Positions 32,162 through 42,624 are shown, numbered from the stretch's first letter. The stretch: 56,923 nt of DNA from Crocinitomicaceae bacterium (GCA_029238665.1 JAQWFQ010000033.1:1-56923); one strand, 5' to 3'. Notes: generated by a model not told the origin, from the letters alone. Made by a program: numbers and translations.

Positions 32162-35100
32162 TTATTTCAACAAGGTAACGTGTCCTCGTTTTATAATTTC
32201 AATGCCATTTCCATCTCTTAAATTTAGCATGTAAAGGTAAGTTCCGGTATTAGCCATCTTGCCTGAGAAAGAAATTCGCCCATTCCAGCCTTCTGTGGGA
32301 GTGTTGGTTCGGTATATCACTTGTCCTAAACGGTCAAAAATAGTAAAGTCGTAATTGACAGGGTCAAAGTCCGTTAGAATTGGCTTAAACAATGGGTTGA
32401 GTCCTTCAGGTGTAAATGCATTTGGGATAAATATCAGTGGTGGTAGTGTAATACAAGCTTCATTAGACCTACTTATTTCTGAAAAATTATAGATGTTCAT
32501 GGCCTCTATGGCTTCTATGTAGTAGCAAATCTTACCCTTAGAAACGAGTTCATAAACATCATCAACAAAAGATCTTGAGTCAGCGGGAACAGAAGCGATA
32601 GGGGTGGGGTTAAAAATTCCGTCTTTTCCTCGATATATGTTGTAGCCAAGAATCCCACCCTCGTATTCATGATAAGCTGTCCAGTTTAAGTAGTTTATTT
32701 TAGAAACTTCATCATTTGTAATGGATAGCAGAATCGTTTTTGCTTCATTTGTTGTGTCTCTTAGTTGACCACAGCTATCAACCAATTGTACTCTGTATGT
32801 ATAGGAATAATCAGTTACACGTACTTCTTGATCTGTATACGTAAGTTGATTGGCTGTTGCGGGTACTCGTCCTAGTTCTACAAAAATATCGTCATCTAAA
32901 CGTTGAAATGATGCCTCGAGAATGTTTACACTAGCATCAACATAGAGCCTTAAGTCTACCTCATCGTTATTGACTGTTGCTACTTGTAAGTAATTAAAGG
33001 CTGGTTGCTCAGGTGCAGTCACATAAATTGTTTGTGCGTTCGAAAAGGACTCTTGCCCTAGAACTGAGTTTGCCTGAATAACAAAGGTGTAGGTTTCTCC
33101 AGGTAAAACGTCAATGCTTAAGTTCGTAGCTGTGGTGCTTCCAAAATCAAGCCACCCACCAGTTCCAATGTGCCCCACTATTGTATATGTATTTATTCCT
33201 TCCCAACCAATATATGGCGTCCATGAAAGTTCAATTTGACGGCTACAGATATCTAGAGATGAACTGAGAAACGTAGATGTATGAATTTCTCCTTTTGCAG
33301 ATGTTTGGTATGTTGGAGGTACGCTGGTCGTCCAACAGGAATCGAAAGCTGCAACTGAATAGGTCAACGGTCCAGTGTTTGTTGTTGGGATATAGCTGTA
33401 TGAAGTTGTTCCTATTCCAAAAACCTGATCAAGTTCAACAATAGCTCCACTGGCATCTTCTACATAAACAACGTATCCAAAGGTATCTTCTTGACCATTT
33501 TGATTCCAAGATATAGTAACAGCTCCGGATAATGTATCAATGGTTACAAAATCTAGAATTGGAATGTCTGGGGATATATTATCTTGAAATAAGTCACCTT
33601 GTATGTTTGATTTGTAGTTACAAGGGCTGTTAGGGAGCACAACCTGATAGCTAAAGAAATCTTCACAAACTGTAATGGTGTCCTTGTAAAAGTTAGTGCC
33701 AAATGGCACACTATCATGAAGTGCCCAAGTTCCCAAAGGATACTCACGATAAATGTGATAATATGCTCCCATTGAAGTTAAACCTGGATAAGTAGGGTCG
33801 TTCCATTGCAGAATTGCTGTGCCATTACCAGGGTTGTTTAAATCGAGGTAGATGTTAGATAAGGTATCTGAGAATCGTTCTGTATCTCCATCACACCCTG
33901 CAGTGGTAGATAGGTAGTAATTATTTGCTTGAGTTACCCCTAGCGTTGTAAATGTTGTTGTATTAATGTCTGTAATAACACCGAGTAATCCTCCCTGAAT
34001 TGAATAAATTTGATACGCATTGAAAGAAGCTGTGGGGTCTAACACTGGAGACCAATTGAGTGTAACATCTCCAAGACTATTTGTCTGAATGCAATCAATT
34101 TGAGGTGCAGGTATAACACCTGTATTTTCTACATTTATTGTTATAGTGGCATAGCTAACCTTTGGCACAGCACAGTAATTGTCTTGGACTTTAAAGACAA
34201 AGTGATACGGAATTAAATCTGCTACGGTTCCATTTTGAGTAAGCAGGTGGTCACACGATGTTTGCCAATTAAAATTTGTAGAAACACCCTGTGGCATTGT
34301 TATTAATGGGGTTGCATCGAGTGTAGCACATGGGGTAATTGCACAACCTGTATTGGCTGTATAGTTGGTGCCAAACATAAGACCACTTGCTGATAGAATA
34401 TTATCTTGAGGCGTACCGTCTTGAAGTACTTCAACGTCGGTAGAGCTTAAATTAAAATTAATTAAGTCTCCTGCGCTGATGGTTGTTTCAAAGAGACCTC
34501 CAAAAGGTCCTGTAATGAGTGGTTTGTTATTTGTGCCAGTACAATTTGTAATGATGAGTAACATTTCACGTTCAACCTCTGCAATTAAAACACCACTGCG
34601 GTATGATTGCGCCAAAATTTTCACATTAAAACTCCCTGAATTGGCACTTAAAAAAGTAAGATTACCCGAGCTTGGGTCTATTTGTGCTGAAACATTTGCC
34701 GGATTCATTCCAGTTCCTGGTGTAGGAGAATCGAATGTGAATCCCGTTTCAAAGGCAAGGGGAGCGGGTGTTACCCCTGCAGTATAAGCAGCTCCATTTA
34801 AATAATCGTACGGAATGCCAAAACTAATGTGAACGGAATCTAAATCTGGATCAACCGCATTCATATTGTATTCAAAACTTTCACCTGAACAACTGACAAA
34901 ATAAGGCTCTTGTAAAAATTGAGGAGAGTTGTCGACACATCCTGTTCCTGCGCCAGGAATCGCAAACATTTTTGCTAATAGTGTAATTCCTTTGGTAGCG
35001 GGATTAATTAGGTTTGTTATAGCGCCACTGCGAGAAAAATCTTCATAGCTAAATACCCAGCCTTGAGCAGGAGGAGTTCCAATCAGTGTCTTTGGCGCAC

Positions 35101-35446
35101 TTTGATAGACAATTTTTTCAATTGCTCCTAAGCCATTTCCAGCATTTGCTCCACTTCCACAAGCGAATGCTTGGGGGCCTGATGTTACTTCGGCGCAGAA
35201 AGGTGAAACATCTGTTCTAGATACAAACGCACATTGAATTGCGCTTACGGTAGGGTGTCCCCAAACTTTTATTTCTTCAGAAATTGTACTAATATCAGCA
35301 CCATTACAATCACGATAAATTACTAATTGAAAGATATAATTACCCCCCTGACATGCCCATGTGATATCACCACCCATAACATGAGTAGCCCTTCCTGTAA
35401 AGGAGAAGATACCCATAAAGATAAGTAATAAAAAAACCTTAGTCAT
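32162..35446 (-). CDS. Large T9SS type B sorting-domain protein with FN3-like repeats
   Basis: A 1094-aa secreted protein. Residues 1-20 form a signal peptide, followed by RATHVMGGDITWACQGGNYIFQLVIYRDCNG, a start shared by many giant Bacteroidetes surface proteins. Residues ~450-1000 hold several fibronectin type III-like units (repeated blocks such as VTLNWSPVLDP, VTISWNQNGQEDTFGYVVYV, IELSWTPYIGWEGINTYTIV, INYLNWTAYHEYEGGILGYNIYRG). Residues ~1003-1094 are a type B (gliding-associated, CHU_C-like) C-terminal domain: FIPNAFTPEGLNPLFKP, FTIFDRLGQVIYRT, GWNGRISFSGKMANTGTYLYML. It should be exported by the T9SS and held at or released from the cell surface; the specific role is unknown. Confidence 0.9.
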   Translation of the reverse strand: MTKVFLLLIFMGIFSFTGRATHVMGGDITWACQGGNYIFQLVIYRDCNGADISTISEEIKVWGHPTVSAIQCAFVSRTDVSPFCAEVTSGPQAFACGSGANAGNGLGAIEKIVYQSAPKTLIGTPPAQGWVFSYEDFSRSGAITNLINPATKGITLLAKMFAIPGAGTGCVDNSPQFLQEPYFVSCSGESFEYNMNAVDPDLDSVHISFGIPYDYLNGAAYTAGVTPAPLAFETGFTFDSPTPGTGMNPANVSAQIDPSSGNLTFLSANSGSFNVKILAQSYRSGVLIAEVEREMLLIITNCTGTNNKPLITGPFGGLFETTISAGDLINFNLSSTDVEVLQDGTPQDNILSASGLMFGTNYTANTGCAITPCATLDATPLITMPQGVSTNFNWQTSCDHLLTQNGTVADLIPYHFVFKVQDNYCAVPKVSYATITINVENTGVIPAPQIDCIQTNSLGDVTLNWSPVLDPTASFNAYQIYSIQGGLLGVITDINTTTFTTLGVTQANNYYLSTTAGCDGDTERFSDTLSNIYLDLNNPGNGTAILQWNDPTYPGLTSMGAYYHIYREYPLGTWALHDSVPFGTNFYKDTITVCEDFFSYQVVLPNSPCNYKSNIQGDLFQDNISPDIPILDFVTIDTLSGAVTISWNQNGQEDTFGYVVYVEDASGAIVELDQVFGIGTTSYSYIPTTNTGPLTYSVAAFDSCWTTSVPPTYQTSAKGEIHTSTFLSSSLDICSRQIELSWTPYIGWEGINTYTIVGHIGTGGWLDFGSTTATNLSIDVLPGETYTFVIQANSVLGQESFSNAQTIYVTAPEQPAFNYLQVATVNNDEVDLRLYVDASVNILEASFQRLDDDIFVELGRVPATANQLTYTDQEVRVTDYSYTYRVQLVDSCGQLRDTTNEAKTILLSITNDEVSKINYLNWTAYHEYEGGILGYNIYRGKDGIFNPTPIASVPADSRSFVDDVYELVSKGKICYYIEAIEAMNIYNFSEISRSNEACITLPPLIFIPNAFTPEGLNPLFKPILTDFDPVNYDFTIFDRLGQVIYRTNTPTEGWNGRISFSGKMANTGTYLYMLNLRDGNGIEIIKRGHVTLLK

Positions 35447-35507
35447 AGAGCTAATAACGTAATTAATAGGTGTGTAGTATACAGACGATTTTTTTTAAAA
35501 TACGTTG

Positions 35508-36767
35508 CTATCCAGCAGTTACAATACTCATGTCATCCCAATTCAAATACTTAACTGCAAGTTCTTGAATTCTTTTAGCAGTAATGTTATTCAAGGCGTA
35601 AATGGCTTTGTTGTAAAACTCTAAATCAAGCTTGTGTAATTCAACACTTATAAATAAATCAGTCATTGCGTAAGGCCCATCTGCACTTTTGAGCAGCTGC
35701 CCCAGCATGTAATTTTGAACAAGTTTTAATTCATCTTCTGGTACTAACTCGGTTTTAAGTCGTTCAAATTCAAATTGAATTTCTTTCAGTGTTGCTTCTT
35801 TTAAATCAGCCCCAACCTCTGTTGCAACCATGAAGTAACCCACGTTGTTTAGTTCAGCAAGCATGGTTCCAATGCCGTAAGTGTACCCTTTATCTTCTCG
35901 AATGTTAGACATGAGTCGACTTCCAAAATAATCACCAAGAATCGTATTTAAGACTAAAAAGTCTAGATAGTCAGTATGGTTTTTGTTGAAGAGTATTTTT
36001 CCTACACGTATTGCAGATTGTACAGCATTGTTCTTTTCAATGTGCCTAAGTCCTGCATTATTTTCAATTGTATCAATGTATGTTGGTTTTGACTCTGGTG
36101 AGAACTCTATACTTTCAGAAATGAAGTGTTGAATCGTCTCTTCATTTAAGTCACCCACAACCACAACCTTACTAAGTCCTTTTAAATAGTATTCACTATG
36201 AAATGCTTTTAAATCGTCAATACATACATTTTCAAAATCGGATAGTTCCGTTGTATTGGAATAGTTTTTATTTGACCCAAATAGTTCTTCTTGAAATGCA
36301 CGTTGAGCGAGGTAGTTTACCTTTTGAAGACTGATGTTAAAACCTTGTTTTCGATCGGATAAAAATTCTAGGACTTCTTTTTCAATAAAGGCAACATTTT
36401 TAATAGCGTCTTTAATCGTATTGAAAATATCTACGATGTTTTCACGTAAAGAATAAACTGAAATAACGGAGTTTTCTTGAGAAATTCCAGACTCATAGAA
36501 TCCACCTTTACCATTAATTTCAGTATTAATTTCAATGGATGTTTTGTTTTTTGTACCTGAAAGTAATAGTCCGTTAACAAAACTTGCCATGGCATTTTTA
36601 CCACGACACTTACCGGCATCAAAGTAAAGGTCAAAGCGTGTCGTTTCATTGGGAACATCTTTCATGTGATATAAGCTCACATGGGGAGTGATTTTATATT
36701 CTTTAGGAGCAATAAATTTAATTTTATCGATTGCTTTTAATGCTGGCTGAGCTGTTCTATTTAACAT
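35508..36767 (-). CDS. M16-family peptidase, probably catalytically inactive partner subunit
   Basis: A 419-aa insulinase-like protein. ATG 36767 (MLNRTAQPALKAID) is preferred; an upstream extension would lie inside the preceding gene. The zinc motif HxxEH seen in the neighbour is absent: the equivalent region reads AMASFVNGLLLSGTKNKTS. Other M16 parts are intact, for example VVVVGDLNEETIQHFI and RLMSNIREDKGYTYGIGTM, the R-Y pair of the C-terminal half. It overlaps the active M16 gene by 11 nt. The pair should work like MPP α/β or PqqL-type heterodimers, with this one helping to bind substrate. Confidence 0.88.
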   Translation of the reverse strand: MLNRTAQPALKAIDKIKFIAPKEYKITPHVSLYHMKDVPNETTRFDLYFDAGKCRGKNAMASFVNGLLLSGTKNKTSIEINTEINGKGGFYESGISQENSVISVYSLRENIVDIFNTIKDAIKNVAFIEKEVLEFLSDRKQGFNISLQKVNYLAQRAFQEELFGSNKNYSNTTELSDFENVCIDDLKAFHSEYYLKGLSKVVVVGDLNEETIQHFISESIEFSPESKPTYIDTIENNAGLRHIEKNNAVQSAIRVGKILFNKNHTDYLDFLVLNTILGDYFGSRLMSNIREDKGYTYGIGTMLAELNNVGYFMVATEVGADLKEATLKEIQFEFERLKTELVPEDELKLVQNYMLGQLLKSADGPYAMTDLFISVELHKLDLEFYNKAIYALNNITAKRIQELAVKYLNWDDMSIVTAG

Positions 36768-38004
36768 TTTCTTTTGCTTTAACTTTGAGTAATGAACAAC
36801 ATGATTTTTGCAAGACTGATTTTGCAACACGTTGAATGTCGTCTGCTGTTATGTTATTATAGATTTCAGATTCTTTATTGATTAAGCTAATGTCTCCAAG
36901 CAGCTCATATGAGCATAAATTCATTGCCCTATTTAAAATTCCCATATCCTCAAATTCCTTTGAAGTGCGAATTTTATTCATGATTTTTTCAAGTTCACTT
37001 GTAGAAATAGCGTTTGTTTTAAATGCATCTAATTCGTTCCAAAATGCGTTGTCAAATGTATCAAACGAGACTCCATCATTTAGTTTTCCTGAAATAACAA
37101 GTAAACCTTCGTCGATAGACCCTGTAATGTATGCACTGATACTAGACACCAGGTTTAGCTCTTTTTTTAATGATAGGTATAAACGAGAACTTTTGTCTCT
37201 ACCTAAAGCATCAGATAGGGTGTCAATTGTAAAAAAGTCAGGGTGTAGCCGGTCAGGCATTTTAAATGCATAATAAAAAGCATTTGCTGGCACCTCCCGT
37301 TCAATTACTTTTTCTCTGAATTCCGTTTGCTTCGCTTCTTTAATTAGATTTCGATTGTACTTTATGCCAGCAGGTATTTCACCATACCATTTTTGAACCA
37401 GTGCCTTTACTTCGTCTAATTCAAAATTACCCGCTATACAAAGAATCGCATTTGCAGGAGAATAGTGTTTTTTAAAAAAGGCCTTTACATCAGACATGGT
37501 TGCATCTTCAATGTGAGAGAGCTCTTTGCCGATTGTGGCCCATTTATATGGATGTGTTTTATAAACAAGAGGTCTTAACTCCAGCCACACATCTCCGTAG
37601 GGTTGATTTAAATACCGTTGCTTGAATTCTTCTATTACAACATTGCGCTGTACCTCTAAACTTTTTTCTGTAAAAGCTAAAGACAACATTCGATCACTCT
37701 CTAACCAAAGTGCTGTTTCAATGTTGTTTGCAGGTAAAACATCGTAATAGTTTGTAATGTCATTTGATGTAAATGCATTGTTCTCTCCGCCAGCTAGTTG
37801 CAATGGCGAATCAAAATCTTCAATGTTTATTGATCCTCCAAACATTAAATGTTCAAAGAGGTGTGCAAACCCAGTTTTATCTTCTGACTCATCCCTTGCA
37901 CCAACATCATAAAGTGTATTTACTACTGCTAATGGGGTTGTTGTATCTTTATGAAAAAGAACAGTTAGTCCGTTTTCCAGGGTAAACCTGTCGTATTTTA
38001 ACAT
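36757..38004 (-). CDS. M16-family zinc metallopeptidase (active subunit)
   Basis: A 415-aa protein. Near the N-terminus HLFEHLMFGGS gives the inverted zinc motif HxxEH, with the downstream glutamate in ETALWLESDRMLSLAFTEKSLEVQRNVVIEE. The C-terminal half has the usual RLYLSLKKELNLV. It degrades peptides in the cytoplasm or periplasm; no signal peptide is visible. It shares one base with the upstream nitronate monooxygenase gene and overlaps its inactive partner by 11 nt, so all three form one operon. Confidence 0.93.
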   Translation of the reverse strand: MLKYDRFTLENGLTVLFHKDTTTPLAVVNTLYDVGARDESEDKTGFAHLFEHLMFGGSINIEDFDSPLQLAGGENNAFTSNDITNYYDVLPANNIETALWLESDRMLSLAFTEKSLEVQRNVVIEEFKQRYLNQPYGDVWLELRPLVYKTHPYKWATIGKELSHIEDATMSDVKAFFKKHYSPANAILCIAGNFELDEVKALVQKWYGEIPAGIKYNRNLIKEAKQTEFREKVIEREVPANAFYYAFKMPDRLHPDFFTIDTLSDALGRDKSSRLYLSLKKELNLVSSISAYITGSIDEGLLVISGKLNDGVSFDTFDNAFWNELDAFKTNAISTSELEKIMNKIRTSKEFEDMGILNRAMNLCSYELLGDISLINKESEIYNNITADDIQRVAKSVLQKSCCSLLKVKAKENVK

Positions 38005-38957
38005 TAAAGTATGTATTTATCGTTTGACAGCTCTTTAATGGCTGTGTTGTATTCTGATATTATTTCGGAGACAATGTCAGCAGCTGGCTTTACCGTGTTA
38101 ATTAAGCCAGAAACTTGACCGATTTCAAGTTCACCTTCTACTAAATCTCCTTGAAACATTCCTTTCTTTGCGCGTCCTCGCCCTAATAGTTCTCTAAGTT
38201 CATCAGTACTTGCACCTTGTTCGTATGCTTCTGCTATTTTTAAATAAAATTCATTTTTAATTAAGCGTACAGGTGTTACATCCTTTAAGGTTAATTGCGT
38301 ACTGCCTTCTTTGGCTTCAATAACTGCCTTTTTAAAGTTGTCGTGTGCGCTCGATTCATTTGAGGTTACAAAGCGTGAACCAATCTGAACAGCATCTGCT
38401 CCTAGTGTCATAGTTGCAAGCATTCCACGCCCGGTTCCTATACCTCCAGCGGCAATTAAAGGAATCTTTATTTCTTCTGCAACTAAAGGAATTAAGCAAA
38501 GCGTTGTGGTTTCATCACGTCCGTTGTGCCCTCCGGCTTCAAAACCTTCTGCTACAATGGCATCCACTCCTGCATCTTCAGCTTTTTTTGCAAATTTTAA
38601 ACTAGAAACAACATGTACCACCAATATTCCATGTTCTTTTAAATGCTTTGTCCATGTTTTTGGATTTCCAGCTGATGTAAAAACAATTGGAACCTTGTGT
38701 TTAATTATTGTTGCAATGTGTTTGTCGATGTCTGGATATAACATCGGAAGGTTGACGGCAAATGGCTTGTCCGTTGCCGCTTGACATTTTAAAATATGTT
38801 CTTCAAGTACATCAGGGTACATAGAACCAGAACCAATGATACCTAATCCGCCAGCATTGGACACAGCCGAAGCCAATTCCCAACCAGAACACCAGATCAT
38901 ACCAGCCTGAATGAGTGGGTACTTTATTTTAAATAAAGATGTAATACGATTTTCCAT
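38004..38957 (-). CDS. Nitronate monooxygenase/FabK-like FMN enzyme
   Basis: A 317-aa TIM-barrel flavoprotein of the 2-nitropropane dioxygenase family. KYPLIQAGMIWCSGWELASAVSNAGGLGIIGSG is the FMN-site start, AEGFEAGGHNG carries the conserved His, and AAGGIGTGRGMLATMTLGADAVQIGSRF forms the phosphate-binding strands. These enzymes oxidise alkyl nitronates or, in the FabK branch, reduce enoyl-ACP; the sequence alone does not decide. First gene of a unit with the two M16 peptidases. A TATTTTTG -7 box lies at 38981-38974 on the minus strand. Confidence 0.88.
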   Translation of the reverse strand: MENRITSLFKIKYPLIQAGMIWCSGWELASAVSNAGGLGIIGSGSMYPDVLEEHILKCQAATDKPFAVNLPMLYPDIDKHIATIIKHKVPIVFTSAGNPKTWTKHLKEHGILVVHVVSSLKFAKKAEDAGVDAIVAEGFEAGGHNGRDETTTLCLIPLVAEEIKIPLIAAGGIGTGRGMLATMTLGADAVQIGSRFVTSNESSAHDNFKKAVIEAKEGSTQLTLKDVTPVRLIKNEFYLKIAEAYEQGASTDELRELLGRGRAKKGMFQGDLVEGELEIGQVSGLINTVKPAADIVSEIISEYNTAIKELSNDKYIL

Positions 38958-38973
38958 AAAAATTTACTTGGAT

Positions 38974-38981
38974 CAAAAATA
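38974..38981 (-). promoter_or_regulatory. -7 promoter box for the nitronate monooxygenase-M16 unit
   Basis: On the minus strand this reads TATTTTTG, an exact TAnnTTTG match, 16 nt before the ATG at 38957. No -33 TTTG is visible at the right distance. Confidence 0.4.
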
Positions 38982-39057
38982 AGGTTTTCAGTAAACTTAT
39001 TTGTTCGTTTTGGCGTCTTATCTATAATTAACTAATTTAGGGTTAACTTCTAGTACC

Positions 39058-42000
39058 ATGCATATAAAACTTTTTCTGCTTCTAACAGTATTATTCTTAA
39101 GCAAAATAGGTTCTGGTCAAGAGCTTAGCCACAGTCATTCAATACATCATGCCTTTATTGAAAACAAGGGGCAGTGGGATGAAAACATCCTGTTTAAATC
39201 TAAATTTGATGGTGGAAATTTATGGGTAGAGCAAGGTCGATTCCTATTTCATATGCAGGATTTCTCTCAGGTTGAAAAATACCATCATAAACCAACTGAA
39301 TCAACTGATATTCCAAAGACAAGGCAGCGTTTAATTGAGTTGTTGTTTCGTGGTGCAAATGAAATTAACACGATTGAAAAGTTTAATCGAAGTGATACAT
39401 ACTACAATTATTTTGTAGGCTCAGATAAGTCCAGGTGGGCATCTAATGTTCGTGGTTACGGTGAGGCAATATTACAGGATTTATATTCTGGTATTGATCT
39501 AAAGTTAATTGAACACGAAGCGCAACTTAAGTATGAGTTTCATGTAAAGCCACATGTAAATCCAGGTCAAATTTTATTGGAATATAGCGGTCATGAAAAA
39601 ATCAATATAGATCGAAAAGGCAACTTAATTATAAAGACTGATATCGGAGAAATAATTGAACAAAAACCATATGTCTATCAAATTGTAAATGGACATATCC
39701 GTGATGTTAAGTGTGAGTTTGTTTTGGAGGGGAATGCTGTCAGTTTTAACTTAGGAAGTTACAACCCCAATGTAACCTTAGTTATTGACCCAATTTTAGT
39801 GTTTGCCACTTATAGTGGATCTGTCACAGATAATTTTGGAATGACAGCTACTTATGGGCATGATGGCTCTGCATATTCAGGGGGGATGGTTTTTGGAAAT
39901 GCTTATCCAACACCTGCTTTATCTTGGAATACAACGACGACAGTAACAAATGTTATGCCTACGGCAAATGATCCTGCAGGAACATACGGAGTTACAGATG
40001 TCTTTATTTCTAAATATTCCTCAGATGGCTCTGCCATGTTGTGGACATGTTTTATTGGTGGCGGAAATGACACCATTGGGACAGAAACGGTACACAGTCT
40101 AATTTGTGATTCAAGCGATAATATTTATTTATATGGTGCAACATCAAGCATAGACTTCCCAATTCAAAATGGGTATCAACCTACGCATGGAGGAGGAGTT
40201 TCAGGAGCAAATTTTACAAGTAACGGGGTACATTACTTGGATTATGGAACAGACATATTTGTAAGTAAGTTAAGTGCAGATGGACTAAGTCTACTTGGGT
40301 CAACGTACATGGGAGGTTCTCAGAATGATGGTGTTAGTTACAATGCCAATCCAGGAATGTATGATTCATTGACAACCAATTATGGCGACCAGTTTCGAGG
40401 AGAAATTATGTTGGATCAATCTGGGAATTGCATTGTCGCATCGTGTACAAAATCGAATGATTTTCCGGTACATAATGCGTTTCAACCGTTAAATGGAGGC
40501 ATGCAAGACGGGGTTGTGTTTAAATTATCCGCAGATTTATCCGCATTGCAGTGGTCTAGTTATTATGGTGGTTCAGAAAAAGACGCTTGCTATTCTGTAA
40601 AAGTTGATGAGTCAGACAATGTTGTTTTTTCTGGAGGTACCTGCTCGAATGACCTATTAGGAATGGGGACTGGATGGCAGGGAGCTTATAATGGAGGTAA
40701 AACAGATGGCTTTGTAATGAAGGTTTCTTCAGGTGGGACGAGTATTATCAATGGCTCATACATTGGGACAGTAAACTATGACCAAGCTTATTTTGTTGAG
40801 GTTGATCGCTTGAATCAAATTTATTTGGTTGGGCAATCAGTAAATGGGAGTTTTCCAGTAATTAATGCAGGATTTGAAGTTCCTAACAGTAGCCAATTTG
40901 TAATGAGGCTAGATTCTAACCTCGTTAACGTGGTTAATTCAACGGTTTTTGGAAATGGAAACCCTACAATTAACATATCACCTTCGGCATTTCTTGTCGA
41001 CATATGTGGAAACATTTATATCTCTGGTTGGGGAGCTAGTTTGTTTACGAATACAGCATTAAATGGCATGCCTTTAACAAACGATGCTTTTCAAAGTACT
41101 ACATCAAGTCCAGGGTTTTATTTAATGGTTATCGAGCGGGATTTCACGGACATTCTTTATGGATCCTACCTAGGGGGAAGTGTTTCTGGAGAACATGTTG
41201 ACGGTGGAACATCACGATTTGATCGAAATGGAGTTGTGTATCAATCTGTATGTGGAGGATGTGGAGGTAATAATGACTTTCCAACATCAACAGGTGCGTG
41301 GTCCGATCAAAATTTAAGTGGAAACTGCAATAACTTGGTGTTTAAGTTTGATTTTGAATTGATACCAAATGCAGAATTTACTGTAGATGATAATTTGGGG
41401 TGTATCGATTTTACCGTAATGTTTGATAATTTCTCTACGGGGTCCGATGCTTATTTGTGGGATTTTGGTAATGGAGACACAACATCAATCGTCTTTGAAC
41501 CTGTGGTTACCTTTGATAGCGTGGGTGTATACGATGTGTTCTTATATGTTACTGATTCCATCTGTTTAATCACAGATACAGCTCAAATTACAATTACTGC
41601 ACTCGATTCACTGTCACTATCAACAACTGTTGATCAAGAATTGTGTAACCCGACCCCGATTAATTTAATTGCCTATACAAATGGAACCGCAACGAACTAT
41701 ATATGGTCTAGTGACATCAATTTTTCTGACACCTTGAATGCAGACTTGTCTGATTCTGTATATGTAGTTACACCGGTTGAAGCTGGTACTTACTATGTAC
41801 AAGTAAGCAATGCGGCTTGTTCTATGATAGATTCAGTTGCCGTTGAATTTATAGGATCCAATCTATTTTTAGATGGAAATACAAGTGTATGCTTGGGGGA
41901 TACAGTAACAATTACTGCAACAAATTCGAACCCTGATTTAATGTTTACGTATTCATGGTCATCTGACTCAATATTGATAACTCCATCTACAGTAAATACC

Positions 42001-42624
42001 ATCGATGCTGTTCCAAGTGTTAGTCAATACTTGTATGTTTCTGCACTTTCTTCAACGGGATGTTTGGTTGAGGACTCCATTTTTGTTAATGTTGGATACC
42101 TTTCTGATACGTCTGTTGTTGCAAGTGCTTCAAGCTATACTGTTCCTGAGGGTGAAGAGGTGACGCTTTATGGACAACCCGATGGCATGTCTTATACGTG
42201 GTCATCAACAACGTTAATCGGAGATCCAAATGCTCAAAATCCAACGGTAGAAGTTAGTACATCAACATTGTTTACCCTTAGTGTAACAGATGGTATATGC
42301 GTGAGGTCGGATACGGTACTTGTTAAGGTGTACGGTTTTATTTGTGATGATCCATTTGTTTATATACCAAATGCATTTTCTCCAAATGGAGACAATGAGA
42401 ATGATGTGTTGTATGTTCGAGGGGCAGCTGTGAAAAAAATGGTTTTCAGGATTTATAACCGTTGGGGAGAACTCGTTTTTGAATCGTTCAATCGACTGAA
42501 TGGTTGGGACGGCCAGTTTCGGGGAAAACAATTAGACCCAGATGTTTATGACTATTATCTAAAAGTTACCTGTGTGGATGACATCGAAAACATTATTAAG
42601 GGAAATGTGACTCTATTAAGGTAG
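39058..42624 (+). CDS. Giant T9SS type B protein with N-terminal DUF7948-like, SBBP-like and PKD domains
   Basis: A 1188-aa secreted protein. Residues 1-20 form a signal peptide ending GSGQ. Residues ~30-250 have the start FIENKGQWDENILFKSKFDGGNLWVEQGRFLF and DVKCEFVLEG...VIDPILVFATYSG, the N-terminal domain that precedes SBBP β-propeller repeats. Residues ~255-760 carry repeats of the 'DG..LLGSTYMGGSQNDG'/'SSYYGGSEKDACYSV' kind (SBBP). Residues ~775-860 form a PKD domain (YLWDFGNGDTTS...PVVTFDSVGVYDV). Residues ~1100-1188 are a type B sorting domain: YIPNAFSPNGDNENDVLYVRG, FRIYNRWGELVFES, LDPDVYDYYLKVTC, GNVTLLR. It is likely a cell-surface adhesin or matrix protein. Confidence 0.92.
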   Translation: MHIKLFLLLTVLFLSKIGSGQELSHSHSIHHAFIENKGQWDENILFKSKFDGGNLWVEQGRFLFHMQDFSQVEKYHHKPTESTDIPKTRQRLIELLFRGANEINTIEKFNRSDTYYNYFVGSDKSRWASNVRGYGEAILQDLYSGIDLKLIEHEAQLKYEFHVKPHVNPGQILLEYSGHEKINIDRKGNLIIKTDIGEIIEQKPYVYQIVNGHIRDVKCEFVLEGNAVSFNLGSYNPNVTLVIDPILVFATYSGSVTDNFGMTATYGHDGSAYSGGMVFGNAYPTPALSWNTTTTVTNVMPTANDPAGTYGVTDVFISKYSSDGSAMLWTCFIGGGNDTIGTETVHSLICDSSDNIYLYGATSSIDFPIQNGYQPTHGGGVSGANFTSNGVHYLDYGTDIFVSKLSADGLSLLGSTYMGGSQNDGVSYNANPGMYDSLTTNYGDQFRGEIMLDQSGNCIVASCTKSNDFPVHNAFQPLNGGMQDGVVFKLSADLSALQWSSYYGGSEKDACYSVKVDESDNVVFSGGTCSNDLLGMGTGWQGAYNGGKTDGFVMKVSSGGTSIINGSYIGTVNYDQAYFVEVDRLNQIYLVGQSVNGSFPVINAGFEVPNSSQFVMRLDSNLVNVVNSTVFGNGNPTINISPSAFLVDICGNIYISGWGASLFTNTALNGMPLTNDAFQSTTSSPGFYLMVIERDFTDILYGSYLGGSVSGEHVDGGTSRFDRNGVVYQSVCGGCGGNNDFPTSTGAWSDQNLSGNCNNLVFKFDFELIPNAEFTVDDNLGCIDFTVMFDNFSTGSDAYLWDFGNGDTTSIVFEPVVTFDSVGVYDVFLYVTDSICLITDTAQITITALDSLSLSTTVDQELCNPTPINLIAYTNGTATNYIWSSDINFSDTLNADLSDSVYVVTPVEAGTYYVQVSNAACSMIDSVAVEFIGSNLFLDGNTSVCLGDTVTITATNSNPDLMFTYSWSSDSILITPSTVNTIDAVPSVSQYLYVSALSSTGCLVEDSIFVNVGYLSDTSVVASASSYTVPEGEEVTLYGQPDGMSYTWSSTTLIGDPNAQNPTVEVSTSTLFTLSVTDGICVRSDTVLVKVYGFICDDPFVYIPNAFSPNGDNENDVLYVRGAAVKKMVFRIYNRWGELVFESFNRLNGWDGQFRGKQLDPDVYDYYLKVTCVDDIENIIKGNVTLLR

